64,000 bases of DNA from contig CBDDDI010000005.1 in NCBI GenBank assembly GCA_965226565.1, positions 372,001 through 436,000 on the forward strand. The letters run 5' to 3'. Within the stretch, counting starts at the first letter, position 1. Each line of letters begins with the position of its first letter. This stretch comes from SZUA-444 sp965226565 (GTDB lineage Bacteria > Bacillota > Clostridia > Oscillospirales > Ruminococcaceae). The notes under the pieces are model-generated. The model had not been told where the DNA came from and made no database searches. It worked only from the letters and a program-made list of their open reading frames with translations. This document shows, piece after piece, positions 33,960-42,010 of the stretch. The position numbers and the translations under genes were made by a program.

Positions 33960-34955
33960 TCAGCAAAAATATATTATCTCGTTTGTTGGGAATCTTTTTA
34001 CAATTTCTCTTCTTAAAAATTCTTCACCATCATCTCTAATATTTTGCCTGTAATGATATTTTCCTCTTCCTCTACCGATCATAAATTCTTTTGAATATAA
34101 TTCTGGAGCATGTGGAAAAGCTTCACTATTTATTGCACGATGAACATAACTATATGTCATAAAAATAACTTCTATAAACATCTTGTCCTTAACTTTTTTA
34201 GAAAGTCTTGCTTCAAGCACATCCAAAAGCTCAGTGTATTTTTCTTTCCATTCATCAACCATTATTACAGGTGCAATAAGCATACCAACTTCATAACCTG
34301 CTTCTGCCATTTTGTTTAAAGCATCAATTCTTTTATTCAAATGTGATGTTCCAAGTTCAATCCTTGCTATTACTTCCTCAGGATTAACACTCATTCTAAA
34401 AACTGTTTTTCCTTGATGATTTAATGAAAGCAAATCATCAACCATATCAAATTTAGTTGGAAAAGTAAGTTTTCCTTTACCTTCTCTTGCAAATTCCTCT
34501 ATAACAAAAGGCAAATTATTTGTAATTGTATTTTCTAAAATCAAATCACTATTAGATCCAATCTCAAAAGTTAGATCTCTTTCAGATTTATTTGAATATT
34601 TTACAAGTTTATCAAACATTTGCTCTCTATTAGCAAATATTCTTAAATAAGCACATTTGTTATAATTACATACAAGATAACAGTATAAACACATAGCACT
34701 ACAACCAGAAGACGTCCAAGGCACAATAAAATCAGACGTTTTAAAGTTTGGAGTGTATTTATGTGTTTTTCTTATACCAAGAATAAGATCATGTTTCATT
34801 CTAGGAAAATCTTTATTCTCTTTTTCACGCATAAATGGTATATTATTATGATTTTCTATCTCAATCCATTCTTTATCCTTATATTTTTCTTTCAAAATCT
34901 TTCCTAAAGGATATTCAAGCGCATTTGGTTCATAATATATATTTGTAGGAAACAT
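33960..34955 (-). CDS. Spore photoproduct lyase family radical SAM protein
   Basis: A 331-residue radical SAM protein. The cluster cysteines are in TSSGCSAMCLYCYLVCNY (CxxxCxxC; 85, 89, 92) and the rest aligns with SplB over its length (YLRIFANREQMF, FRMSVNPEEVIARIE). SplB repairs the 5-thyminyl-dihydrothymine lesion in germinating spores using Cys141 (B. subtilis numbering) as hydrogen donor. The matching segment here reads FEIGSNSDL where SplB has FExSCTSD, so by eye the donor Cys is Ser134. It may be a paralogue with another lesion or substrate, or use a different donor residue. Confidence 0.8.
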   Translation of the reverse strand: MFPTNIYYEPNALEYPLGKILKEKYKDKEWIEIENHNNIPFMREKENKDFPRMKHDLILGIRKTHKYTPNFKTSDFIVPWTSSGCSAMCLYCYLVCNYNKCAYLRIFANREQMFDKLVKYSNKSERDLTFEIGSNSDLILENTITNNLPFVIEEFAREGKGKLTFPTKFDMVDDLLSLNHQGKTVFRMSVNPEEVIARIELGTSHLNKRIDALNKMAEAGYEVGMLIAPVIMVDEWKEKYTELLDVLEARLSKKVKDKMFIEVIFMTYSYVHRAINSEAFPHAPELYSKEFMIGRGRGKYHYRQNIRDDGEEFLRREIVKRFPTNEIIYFC

Positions 34956-35030
34956 ATTTTCTCCTTTTTTTAAGAATTTTTTTTATTTTTAATCATATAT
35001 TTTAGTATACTTAATTTAGGAGGGATTATT

Positions 35031-35507
35031 ATATCAAAAATAAATTTAAGAGCTTTGATAGTTAACATCCTCATCAGTCTTGGTGTTGGAGCATTATCTT
35101 CGCTAGTAAGCAGAGGCAGCATGGAAAAATATGAAGCTTTAGAACTTCCTGCTTTGTCTCCACCAAGTGCAGTATTTCCAATAGTTTGGACAATTTTATT
35201 CGTCTTAATGGGAATTGCAGCATATTTTGTATTTGTTTCCTCAGCATCGCCAACAACGAAAAGAAACGCTCTTTTCCTTTATGGATTGCAATTACTAATT
35301 AATTTTGTTTGGCCTATTTTATTCTTTAATTTAGAGCAAACATTTATTGCTTTCCTATGGATCATTTTATTATGGGTTATTGTATTATTTACAATCATAT
35401 CTTTCTTTAAAATTGATAAAAGAGCAGGATATTTAATGCTTCCATATATTATATGGATAACGTTTGCGGCATATCTAAATTTAGCAATATTTATCATAAA
35501 CAGATAA
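35031..35507 (+). CDS. TspO/MBR family membrane protein, non-ATG start
   Basis: Tryptophan-rich sensory protein of about 158 residues with five transmembrane helices. GVGALSSLVSRGSMEKYEAL, LSPPSAVFPIVWTILFVLMG and NFVWPILFF are TspO hallmarks. Relatives bind porphyrins and cholesterol-like ligands and act in tetrapyrrole or stress signalling. The first ATG/TTG-type start is TTG at 35055, which lacks a ribosome site. An ideal AGGAGGG (35018-35024) lies six bases before ATA at 35031, giving (M)SKINLRALIVNILIS, which matches TspO N-termini. I therefore annotate an ATA start, with ATT at 35028 as the alternative. Confidence 0.85.
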   Translation: MSKINLRALIVNILISLGVGALSSLVSRGSMEKYEALELPALSPPSAVFPIVWTILFVLMGIAAYFVFVSSASPTTKRNALFLYGLQLLINFVWPILFFNLEQTFIAFLWIILLWVIVLFTIISFFKIDKRAGYLMLPYIIWITFAAYLNLAIFIINR

Positions 35508-35606
35508 AAATTAATTTTTATTTTTTGTAATAAAATTGCTGTTTTAGATAATAATATTATTGTCGTGTATTTTCAGGACAATAAATAAAATAAGGATTGG
35601 TGAATT

Positions 35607-35855
35607 ATGAAAAAAATCATAACTTTAGCTGTTGTCGCTACAATAGCTACAATGACTTTAGCTGGTTGCACAATGAAAAAGAACGACGAAAGCTCAATGA
35701 TGGACGATGTTACAACAACACCACCAGCAGAAACTATGACATCTATGACAGATGACATGAGTGAAGATATGAGTGATATGGAAGACGATATGAGTAAAGA
35801 TATGGAAGATATGAGTAAAGACATGGAAGATATGAGTTCTGAGGTTGCTGAATAA
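35607..35855 (+). CDS. Small Met/Asp-rich lipoprotein
   Basis: An 82-residue lipoprotein. The signal peptide MKKIITLAVVATIATMTLAG ends in a lipobox LAGC (Cys21). The mature 60 residues are almost only Met, Asp, Glu, Ser and Thr, with the repeating unit DMSKDMEDM occurring about three times and no hydrophobic core. It is expected to be extended and highly acidic on the outer face of the membrane. Methionine- and acid-rich tails can bind copper or calcium, but no metal gene is adjacent. Start has AAGGATTGGTGA upstream. Function unknown. Confidence 0.75.
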   Translation: MKKIITLAVVATIATMTLAGCTMKKNDESSMMDDVTTTPPAETMTSMTDDMSEDMSDMEDDMSKDMEDMSKDMEDMSSEVAE

Positions 35856-35900
35856 CTCCAATATTTTACATCTATCTGATAACATATTATATCAAAAAAT

Positions 35901-35996
35901 AAAAATCCACCGATAATGAACAACTTTTATTTTTCATATGAAGTTATATCATATGTCTAATTTTCTAGGTAAAGTTCAAATCGATGGATTTTTTAT
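35901..35996. terminator. Long bidirectional terminator/cruciform between convergent genes
   Basis: The outer arms AAATCCACCGAT...TGAAC and GTTCAAATCGATGGATTT pair with minor mismatches, and an inner CATATGA/TCATATG stem sits in the loop. Plus-strand RNA would end in TTTTTTATT and minus-strand RNA in TTTTTATTTTTTG, so both the lipoprotein and the convergent 407-residue gene can terminate here. Confidence 0.7.
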
Positions 35997-36004
35997 TATC
36001 AAAA

Positions 36005-37228
36005 TTATTTATTTATTATAAATGATGTATAGGTTTGTGTGCTTAAATATGATTTTAAAGTTTTATAGTCTTCTTCACTTATTCCTTTTGCATTAATAAC
36101 AGGCAAAATTTTAACATTACCTGATAATGTGTTTACTGCTGAGAAAATTGATTTAACTTTTTCAACATTGTTTAATCCAGCTAATTGAATAGCTTCTTTT
36201 CCTTTAACTTGAATCTCATTTGAAATAGTTGCTAAATCTAAATTAACTCTAACAAGTATATCACCAAGTTGAGAAGGAATAAACACCTTAGATTCTCCGT
36301 TAAGAATATTTAAAGCAGAAACTTCTAAATAAACTTTAGCTTTTCCTGAAGTCCAAGTTTTAAAACTATTTACTAATACTGTTAATTCTTTGTTTTTTGT
36401 AGCTTCATTTTTAACTATTGTTCCTATCCAATTAACATCCCAAGTTTTAAAATCTGGAAAAATCAAACCTGTTAATACAATTTCACTAAATCCAGCTGTA
36501 GTAATTTCATCAGTAAGAGATTTCAAATAGTCTTTTGTTTCTTTTGAGAAAGGTGACATCCATTTTTTACCGCCTTTAGCCGGATCTTCATCATGCCAAG
36601 CATATCCACCCTTTTCAAAAACATATCCTATTTTACTATCAGCTTTTGGAGCAAGATTATCATTAAGTACATTAATTTTTGCAATTGGTTTTAATCCTTG
36701 AGCATTAATAGTCTCAAAGATTGTTTTTATATCAAGAATACCTTTTACTGCTTTTGCTTTAATAGCTATATTATTATTTGATTTATAATTTAATATTCCT
36801 GTAGCAGATTTTAATTCCACAATGGCTTCTGTATATCCATTTTGTTTAGCTGCAGAAATAGATTGTTTTAATGTTTCTATATTGTTAAGACTAGTATTAT
36901 TTACGTTAAATGCTTTTTTGTTTGTTGTTATATCTTTGTCATCAGGTTTAGAAGAATTTTTACTACTATCATCTTTTTTGCTATCATTATCAACTAAACT
37001 ACTAACAGAATCTTTGTTTGGTTTCCAAGCTTCACTTGAGCTATTAGATTTATCATCTATTTTACTAAAGAAATCTATTATTGGTCCAGCAGCACTATAT
37101 CCTGCAAAAATTAGTCCTCCTACTATTACCAATATTATTACTGATTTAAGTACTCTTTTCCATAGAGGTTTTTTAACTCTATAAAGACGTTTTGTATGCT
37201 TAATCTTTCTTCCCTTTTGTTTTCTCAT
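36005..37228 (-). CDS. Membrane-anchored putative glycoside hydrolase-like protein (DUF4015-type)
   Basis: A 407-residue protein. A very basic N-terminus (MRKQKGRKIKHTKRLYRVKK) precedes one anchor helix (SVIILVIVGGLIFAGYSAAG). A Ser/Asp/Lys-rich linker spans about residues 55-105 and a probable TIM-barrel domain follows: AVKGILDIKTIFETINAQGL, KPIAKINVLNDN, GYAWHDEDPAKGGKKWMSPF, FSEIVLTGLIFPDF. The W-x-SPF region and the barrel strand order recall the DUF4015 putative glycosyl hydrolases of Clostridia. Catalytic residues are not obvious. It lies directly downstream (16 bases) of the Rnf-like block and may be co-transcribed with it. Confidence 0.7.
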   Translation of the reverse strand: MRKQKGRKIKHTKRLYRVKKPLWKRVLKSVIILVIVGGLIFAGYSAAGPIIDFFSKIDDKSNSSSEAWKPNKDSVSSLVDNDSKKDDSSKNSSKPDDKDITTNKKAFNVNNTSLNNIETLKQSISAAKQNGYTEAIVELKSATGILNYKSNNNIAIKAKAVKGILDIKTIFETINAQGLKPIAKINVLNDNLAPKADSKIGYVFEKGGYAWHDEDPAKGGKKWMSPFSKETKDYLKSLTDEITTAGFSEIVLTGLIFPDFKTWDVNWIGTIVKNEATKNKELTVLVNSFKTWTSGKAKVYLEVSALNILNGESKVFIPSQLGDILVRVNLDLATISNEIQVKGKEAIQLAGLNNVEKVKSIFSAVNTLSGNVKILPVINAKGISEEDYKTLKSYLSTQTYTSFIINK

Positions 37229-37243
37229 GTTCTCCTCCGTTTA

Positions 37244-37837
37244 CTATATTTGCGGTGTATGACCAGTAAATGCAAACAATACCATTGAAATAATACCTAA
37301 ATATATCATTGTTGATGGAAATCCTCTGAATATAGGTGGTATTTTTTCAGAATCAAGTTTATCTTTAGCTACCAAAGCAAGATAACTTGCTATAAAAAAT
37401 CCTATACCTGTTGAAAATCCAAATATAATATATTCAATTAGTGAATTATTTTGAATTTGATTCAAAAATAATGCACCTAAAACTGCTCCATTAAAAGCAC
37501 ATAAATGTAAAAAATTCTTTGATCGTTTGTACAACCAGGATGAAAATTTAGAAATTATTAATAGAGTAACTACATAAATTACTGAAATTATTATTATATA
37601 TATAAAAGGTCTTATTGCTTCTCCTAAATCTGTATTTGGTATATATTTATTCACAAAATAAGAAATTATACTTGCTGCTGTACATATATAAGTTACAAAA
37701 AAACTAAATTCAAATAATGTTTTTTTATTTTTTGTAGCACATATCAAAGTACTTGTTCCAATCGAACGTGTTAAAATAGAGTTTTCTAAAATAACAGCAG
37801 TAAATGCTACCATTACAAGTTTTATAAATACTTCCAT
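37244..37837 (-). CDS. RnfA-like membrane protein lacking canonical Fe-S cysteines
   Basis: A 197-residue six-helix protein homologous to RnfA/NqrE: ENSILTRSIG near residue 18, NGAVLGALFLNQ near 116, FGFSTGIGFF and the C-terminal PPIFRGFPSTMIYLGIISM. In Rnf and Nqr the RnfA and RnfE subunits together hold a membrane [2Fe-2S] cluster through four cysteines. Here the first site (GLCPF in E. coli RsxA) is GTSTL (Ser29) and the second (TNCAVLG) is FNGAVLG (Gly117). Two other cysteines (33 and 113) lie one helical turn away. The ATG follows GGGGAGA. It is the last Rnf-type gene of a D-E-A block with no RnfB, RnfC or RnfG. Confidence 0.82.
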   Translation of the reverse strand: MEVFIKLVMVAFTAVILENSILTRSIGTSTLICATKNKKTLFEFSFFVTYICTAASIISYFVNKYIPNTDLGEAIRPFIYIIIISVIYVVTLLIISKFSSWLYKRSKNFLHLCAFNGAVLGALFLNQIQNNSLIEYIIFGFSTGIGFFIASYLALVAKDKLDSEKIPPIFRGFPSTMIYLGIISMVLFAFTGHTPQI

Positions 37838-37846
37838 ACATCTCCC

Positions 37847-38452
37847 CTATTCTTTTTTAGAATTTATTATTTTTCTAAAAAGTGCCGCCATAATTCCAAG
37901 TATAATAAATCCTCCAAAAGGATAGATTAAAATTGGCAACCTAAATATATCAAGCACTTTAAATCCCCAAAATGTTCCTAAACCAAAAACTTCTCTTATA
38001 AATGCAATAATAAGTATAACTAAATCTACACCTATTACTGACATAAATATATTTAATATCATTTTATTCTTTTTTTGACTTATATATTTTGATTGGATTG
38101 AGGTTACTATTATTGAATTAACCACTAACAACGGTAATATAATCCCAAGTTCTACAATTTTATCATCATACAAATAATTCATAAAAAAGTATACAGGAAC
38201 ATACACAATACCAGAGATAAATGTATATACTATAATGCTATAGCATGCTTGCATATTTTTAGGTATTAATGTAGAAATTATTGTTGTAAAAAAAGTAATG
38301 AGCGAAAAAGCGATAATTATAGCAACAGCTTTTTGCAAAGTATTTGAAACATATACCACAGGTGAAATAATTAATCCACTTATTAAAACAGCATTTTGTG
38401 ATAAAAGTTCATTAAACTTATTTTTTAAAACTTTTTTATCGTCTGTAAACAA
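37847..38452 (-). CDS. RnfE-like membrane protein lacking Fe-S cysteines
   Basis: A 201-residue six-helix protein related to RnfE/NqrD: SQNAVLISGLIISPVVYVSN near residue 18, ELGIILPLLVVNSIIVTS near 101, LIIAFIREVFGLGTFWGFKV near 150. The two cluster cysteines of RnfE (GLCPLLAV and VTNCIVVG in E. coli RsxE) are replaced by Ser30 (IISPVV) and Ser113 (VVNSII). The start is TTG with AAGGAGG eight bases upstream; the ribosome site overlaps the end of the RnfD-like gene. With the RnfA-like partner also lacking its cysteines, the pair should not hold the usual [2Fe-2S] centre. Confidence 0.8.
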   Translation of the reverse strand: MFTDDKKVLKNKFNELLSQNAVLISGLIISPVVYVSNTLQKAVAIIIAFSLITFFTTIISTLIPKNMQACYSIIVYTFISGIVYVPVYFFMNYLYDDKIVELGIILPLLVVNSIIVTSIQSKYISQKKNKMILNIFMSVIGVDLVILIIAFIREVFGLGTFWGFKVLDIFRLPILIYPFGGFIILGIMAALFRKIINSKKE

Positions 38453-38455
38453 CTA

Positions 38456-40615
38456 TTATTCCTCCTTATAATTATCATCTGATTCTATTGGAATATCAAA
38501 TAAAACTACAGATTCTCCTGTTTGATCGTTTTTATTATCACGAATATAATTTGATACCTTATTTCCTTCTTGCTTTAAATATTCTTCCTTATCATTGCTA
38601 TTAATTAAATAATCAGAAAAAACATCATTTTTATTATTCATTAAATAGTTAGAGTAACTATTATCTTCATTATTACTATAAGCTGTATGTGAGCTTACAG
38701 AGATCTTTTCTTTTACTTCAGCATTATTTTTATAAGAACTTTGCGTATTTTTATCCATTTTAGATATTATGTAATCATAATCTAATTCATATCCTTCATC
38801 AAAAACTGATTTCTCATTTTCAACATCCTTATAAACTTCATTTAAAGTTGTATTCAAATAATCTTTATATGTAACACCATTCTCTGATGTATTATATTTA
38901 TTCTTTTTAATAATACTTTGATAATATTTAAATAATTCATCATCTTCATCATAATCATAATCAGAATCAGATTCTTCTTGTTCTTCTAAATCATTATATT
39001 CTCCATCTTGTGTCTCACTTATTGGCTGGAACATAATTTGATTATCTTGTTGAGAAACCTCTTCTTGCATATACTCTTCTACAGTCTCTTCTATATCCTC
39101 TTGAGAAACCTCTTCTTGCATATATTCTTCTACAGTTTCTTCTATATCCTCTTGAGAAACCTCTTCTTGCATATACTCTTCTACAGTTTCTTCTATATCC
39201 TCTTGAGGAACTTCTTGTTGCATATACTCTTCTACAATTTCTTCTATATCCTCTTGAGAAACTTCTTCTTGCATATACTCTTCTGCAGTTTCTTCTATAT
39301 CCTCTTGAGAAACTTCTTCTTGCATATACTCTTCTGCAGTTTCTTCTATATCCTCTTGAGAAACCTCTTCTTGCATATATTCTTCTACAGTTTCTTCTAT
39401 ATCCTCTTGTGAAACCTCTTCTTGCATATACTCTTCTACAATTTCTTCTATATCCTCTTGAGAAACTTCTTCTTGAACTTTATCATTGTTTTTTTGATTT
39501 TCTTTATCGAAATTATAAATTCCATCATCTATTTCAGGTTCACCTTCAAAAGAAAAAGAATTTGTTTTTTCTTTATTAAATGCTTTATATTTAAACTGTT
39601 TTCTTGGCAAAATAGAAAATGCAAAAGAAAATTTTCTTTTTCTTCTAAAAACAACACCAAAAGTGTTTGTTACAACATTTACAATTCTCATCAAAACTAC
39701 ACCTAAAGAATCAACTGTAGTATTTAAGACATTTGCAATAATAATAGCAAAGAAAATACCTTGTTCTAATTTAGCATATCTCCTAAACACTATAGTAAGA
39801 AGTGCAATGAGTATTCCCCACAAAAATCTTCCCAAATTAGTATCTGGCAATAATTTATCATCATATGAAACTAATAAAATCCCAAAAAGAGTATATCCAC
39901 CAATAAGTTCAAATAAAATTAATTCAATAACTGATTTTCCTGGAATAACAGGAAAAAGAATAGCAAAAAATATAAAAGTAAGCAATGACGATGTAACTAC
40001 TGTAACTGATACAGATTTTTTTAGCAACAAAATAATCATACAAAGTGCTAACAAAAACACATGCGTAGTTCCCATTGGTCCTAAAAATTTTCCCATTATA
40101 ATATCAGGAAAAGAATATACTGGAACGCTACCAACATTCAAATAATATGCCAAAGAATGTGAATGAATTTCAGAAACAGGCGCAAAAAAACTTCTTTGCC
40201 ATAATGAAACAGGTTGAGGATACATCATTATTATTTGTTTCCAACATATTGACGCAAAACAATAGCCTACTGCTATTTTACTAAATAAAGGATTAGATTC
40301 TCCTCCAAAAACATAACTACCAATTAACATCATAATTACACATGAAATTATCAAAATATCAAAAGGCACTGACGCTGGCATAAGCAATGAAAAAGTTAAT
40401 CCTGTAACTGAAATTTTCCATAAATCAATATCTATTTTCTTCACCATTAAATAAGAGTATACTGCTTCACAAATAATACATGTAAAAATAGATATCATAG
40501 ACACCATTAAAGCTCTTATTCCATAATAAAAAGCTGACATTATTAACAACGATATAAGACATAGAATTATATCTATCTGTGAATTTTTATTTATATGTTT
40601 TTTATCACTTAACAT
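38456..40615 (-). CDS. RnfD-like membrane protein fused to an acidic repeat tail
   Basis: A 719-residue protein. Residues 1-330 are a multi-helix RnfD/NqrB domain: WKISVTGLTFSLLMPASVPF, GSYVFGGESNPLFSKIAVGY, DIIMGKFLGPMGTTHVFLLA, IEYGYTLF-like helices and a final YAKLEQGIFFAIIIANVLNT. In RnfD an FMN is bound covalently to Thr of an SGATPL-type motif; the equivalent here is VGSVPV (Val164), so this attachment is missing. From about 385 a cytoplasmic tail has eight copies of a 17-residue unit (EEVSQEDIEETVEEYMQ) and then an acidic, low-complexity region with DSDYDYDEDDELFKYY and Asn/Ser-rich ends. The tail has no counterpart in Rnf. Confidence 0.8.
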   Translation of the reverse strand: MLSDKKHINKNSQIDIILCLISLLIMSAFYYGIRALMVSMISIFTCIICEAVYSYLMVKKIDIDLWKISVTGLTFSLLMPASVPFDILIISCVIMMLIGSYVFGGESNPLFSKIAVGYCFASICWKQIIMMYPQPVSLWQRSFFAPVSEIHSHSLAYYLNVGSVPVYSFPDIIMGKFLGPMGTTHVFLLALCMIILLLKKSVSVTVVTSSLLTFIFFAILFPVIPGKSVIELILFELIGGYTLFGILLVSYDDKLLPDTNLGRFLWGILIALLTIVFRRYAKLEQGIFFAIIIANVLNTTVDSLGVVLMRIVNVVTNTFGVVFRRKRKFSFAFSILPRKQFKYKAFNKEKTNSFSFEGEPEIDDGIYNFDKENQKNNDKVQEEVSQEDIEEIVEEYMQEEVSQEDIEETVEEYMQEEVSQEDIEETAEEYMQEEVSQEDIEETAEEYMQEEVSQEDIEEIVEEYMQQEVPQEDIEETVEEYMQEEVSQEDIEETVEEYMQEEVSQEDIEETVEEYMQEEVSQQDNQIMFQPISETQDGEYNDLEEQEESDSDYDYDEDDELFKYYQSIIKKNKYNTSENGVTYKDYLNTTLNEVYKDVENEKSVFDEGYELDYDYIISKMDKNTQSSYKNNAEVKEKISVSSHTAYSNNEDNSYSNYLMNNKNDVFSDYLINSNDKEEYLKQEGNKVSNYIRDNKNDQTGESVVLFDIPIESDDNYKEE
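39065..39472 (-). repeat. Eight tandem 51-bp repeats inside the rnfD-like gene
   Basis: Eight head-to-tail 51-bp units encode EEVSQEDIEE(T/I)(V/A)EEYMQ, ending in a partial ninth (EEVSQQDN). Units differ by a few bases only, so the array is recent and may vary in copy number. The phase preserves the frame whatever the copy number. The peptide is predicted to be a highly acidic helix. Confidence 0.92.
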
Positions 40616-40658
40616 TCTTCACTTTCCTTTTGACAAAATTAAAACGAGGTGACGCTAT

Positions 40659-41234
40659 TTGATTTTTGAAATTATCAGCTCTAACACTATAAAAATTACA
40701 TTAACAAAAAATGATATGGAATTTTATAACATAACTTTTGATAAGCTTGACCGTTCAAATATTGAAACTAAACAATTACTTGCTGATTTAATTGAAACAA
40801 TATATACTAAACAAAACATTGATCTTAGCAACGAAAAGCTATTTGTTGAAGCTTTTGAAAAAGAAGATGGTGGTTGTTTATTATATTTATCAAGCTTAGA
40901 TAATAATGTTGAAATAACACCTCAAGAAAATAATAGTTTATATAGTACTATAATATGTAAAATAAATAACATAGAAACGCTTAATACACTTTCACAAATT
41001 TTATATAATAAATTTTATCATATAATTCATAATAGTGAGCTATTATTTGCAAACCAATGTTATTTACTAATCCTACATATTTTCAAGAAAACAGATAAAA
41101 AGCTTAAAATATTATTAAGTGAATATTGCGACTACATAAACGCAACTGACGTTAAAAGTAGCAATACCAAAGAATATGCTAAATATATATTACCTGTTAA
41201 TGCAATAGAAGAAATAATTAAAAAAACTATCTAA
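40659..41234 (+). CDS. MecA-like adaptor protein
   Basis: A 191-residue protein with the MecA two-part layout. The N-terminal half begins MIFEIISSNTIKITLTKNDM (MecA starts KIERxNxxTIRIxLTxxDL), a linker follows, and the C-terminal half contains SSLYNKFYHIIHNSELLF-like helices for ClpC binding. MecA proteins deliver substrates to ClpCP and restrain competence in Bacillus. The start is TTG at 40659 with GAGGTGA correctly spaced. The stop overlaps that of the convergent rpe gene by 4 bases. Sequence is divergent, so the substrate is not predictable. Confidence 0.72.
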   Translation: MIFEIISSNTIKITLTKNDMEFYNITFDKLDRSNIETKQLLADLIETIYTKQNIDLSNEKLFVEAFEKEDGGCLLYLSSLDNNVEITPQENNSLYSTIICKINNIETLNTLSQILYNKFYHIIHNSELLFANQCYLLILHIFKKTDKKLKILLSEYCDYINATDVKSSNTKEYAKYILPVNAIEEIIKKTI

Positions 41235-41881
41235 TTAAATTTCAAACTATTAATTGCAGATCTAGTATCTTCTGCATTAAATATATATGAACCTGAAACA
41301 AGATTATCTGCACCATTTTGGATTACATCTTTAGCAGTCTCAGAGTTTATTCCTCCATCAACTTGAATTGATACATCAAGGTTGTTTTTATTAATATATT
41401 CTCTAAGAGTTTTTATTTTAAGTAAAGTTTCTTTAATAAATCCTTGTCCACCAAATCCTGGTTCAACAGTCATAATAAGAATCATATCAACATATTTAAC
41501 TATTTCTAATATTTCTTCAACAGGTGTGTTAGGTTTTATTGAAACAGAAGCTTTTTTTCCATAAGAATGGATTTTATCTATTATTAATTTTGAATTAGAA
41601 GTAGCTTCATGATGAAAAGTTATAATATCCGCACCTAAATTAGCGAAACCTTCTATATATTTTTCTGGTTCAGAAATCATTAAATGCACATCTAGTAAAG
41701 TGCTCGTACATTTGTTAATACTTTTTAACACTGGCAAACCAAAACTTATGTTAGGAACAAAATGTCCATCCATAACATCAAAATGTATCATATCAGCACC
41801 AGCTGCTTCTATTTTTTTAATTTCTTTTTCTAAATTTGATAAATCTGCTCCTAAAATTGAAGCTGAAACTTTTATATCCAT
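41231..41881 (-). CDS. rpe: Ribulose-phosphate 3-epimerase
   Basis: A 216-residue TIM-barrel enzyme of the pentose phosphate pathway interconverting ribulose 5-phosphate and xylulose 5-phosphate. The metal and catalytic motifs are HFDVMDGHFVPNISFG near residue 33, DVHLMI near 67, MTVEPGFGGQGF near 137 and the phosphate site QVDGGINSETA near 173. AGGAGG precedes the ATG, and a consensus promoter lies 37 bases further upstream. It is monocistronic; in many Clostridia rpe lies near rsgA, which is not so here. Confidence 0.96.
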   Translation of the reverse strand: MDIKVSASILGADLSNLEKEIKKIEAAGADMIHFDVMDGHFVPNISFGLPVLKSINKCTSTLLDVHLMISEPEKYIEGFANLGADIITFHHEATSNSKLIIDKIHSYGKKASVSIKPNTPVEEILEIVKYVDMILIMTVEPGFGGQGFIKETLLKIKTLREYINKNNLDVSIQVDGGINSETAKDVIQNGADNLVSGSYIFNAEDTRSAINSLKFN

Positions 41882-41917
41882 AATTCCTCCGAGCTTTATA
41901 CGTACTTACACCGTCTA

Positions 41918-41946
41918 ATTATATAACAAATTTAAAAATACGTCAA
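41918..41946 (-). promoter_or_regulatory. Sigma-A promoter of rpe
   Basis: On the minus strand TTGACG (41946-41941), a 17-base spacer, and TATAAT (41923-41918). Confidence 0.85.
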
Positions 41947-41975
41947 CATAATAAGAAATATTTACTAGTTTTTTG

Positions 41976-42010
41976 TAAAAAAGAGAGGTTAAGCTTTTAA
42001 ACTTAACCTC
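41976..42010 (-). terminator. Terminator ending the candidate ncRNA
   Basis: GAGGTTAAG and CTTAACCTC form a 9-bp stem around an 8-base loop; on the minus strand it is followed by TCTTTTTTAC. No minus-strand gene lies between it and the comFB terminator upstream, so it must end a separate short transcript. Confidence 0.8.

Noticed and set aside
39065..39472. Possible CRISPR array (regular repeats)
   Set aside because: Units are contiguous, in-frame 51-bp coding repeats without unique spacers; no cas genes nearby.
39008..39706. Plus-strand open frames with repeated LFLHILFYSFFYILLRN-type hydrophobic units
   Set aside because: They are the exact antisense shadow of the eight 51-bp acidic repeats in the rnfD-like gene, with no ribosome site and no independent coding signal.
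37244..40615. Ordinary Rnf complex for energy conservation
   Set aside because: RnfB, RnfC and RnfG are absent and the cofactor-binding residues of A, D and E are replaced.
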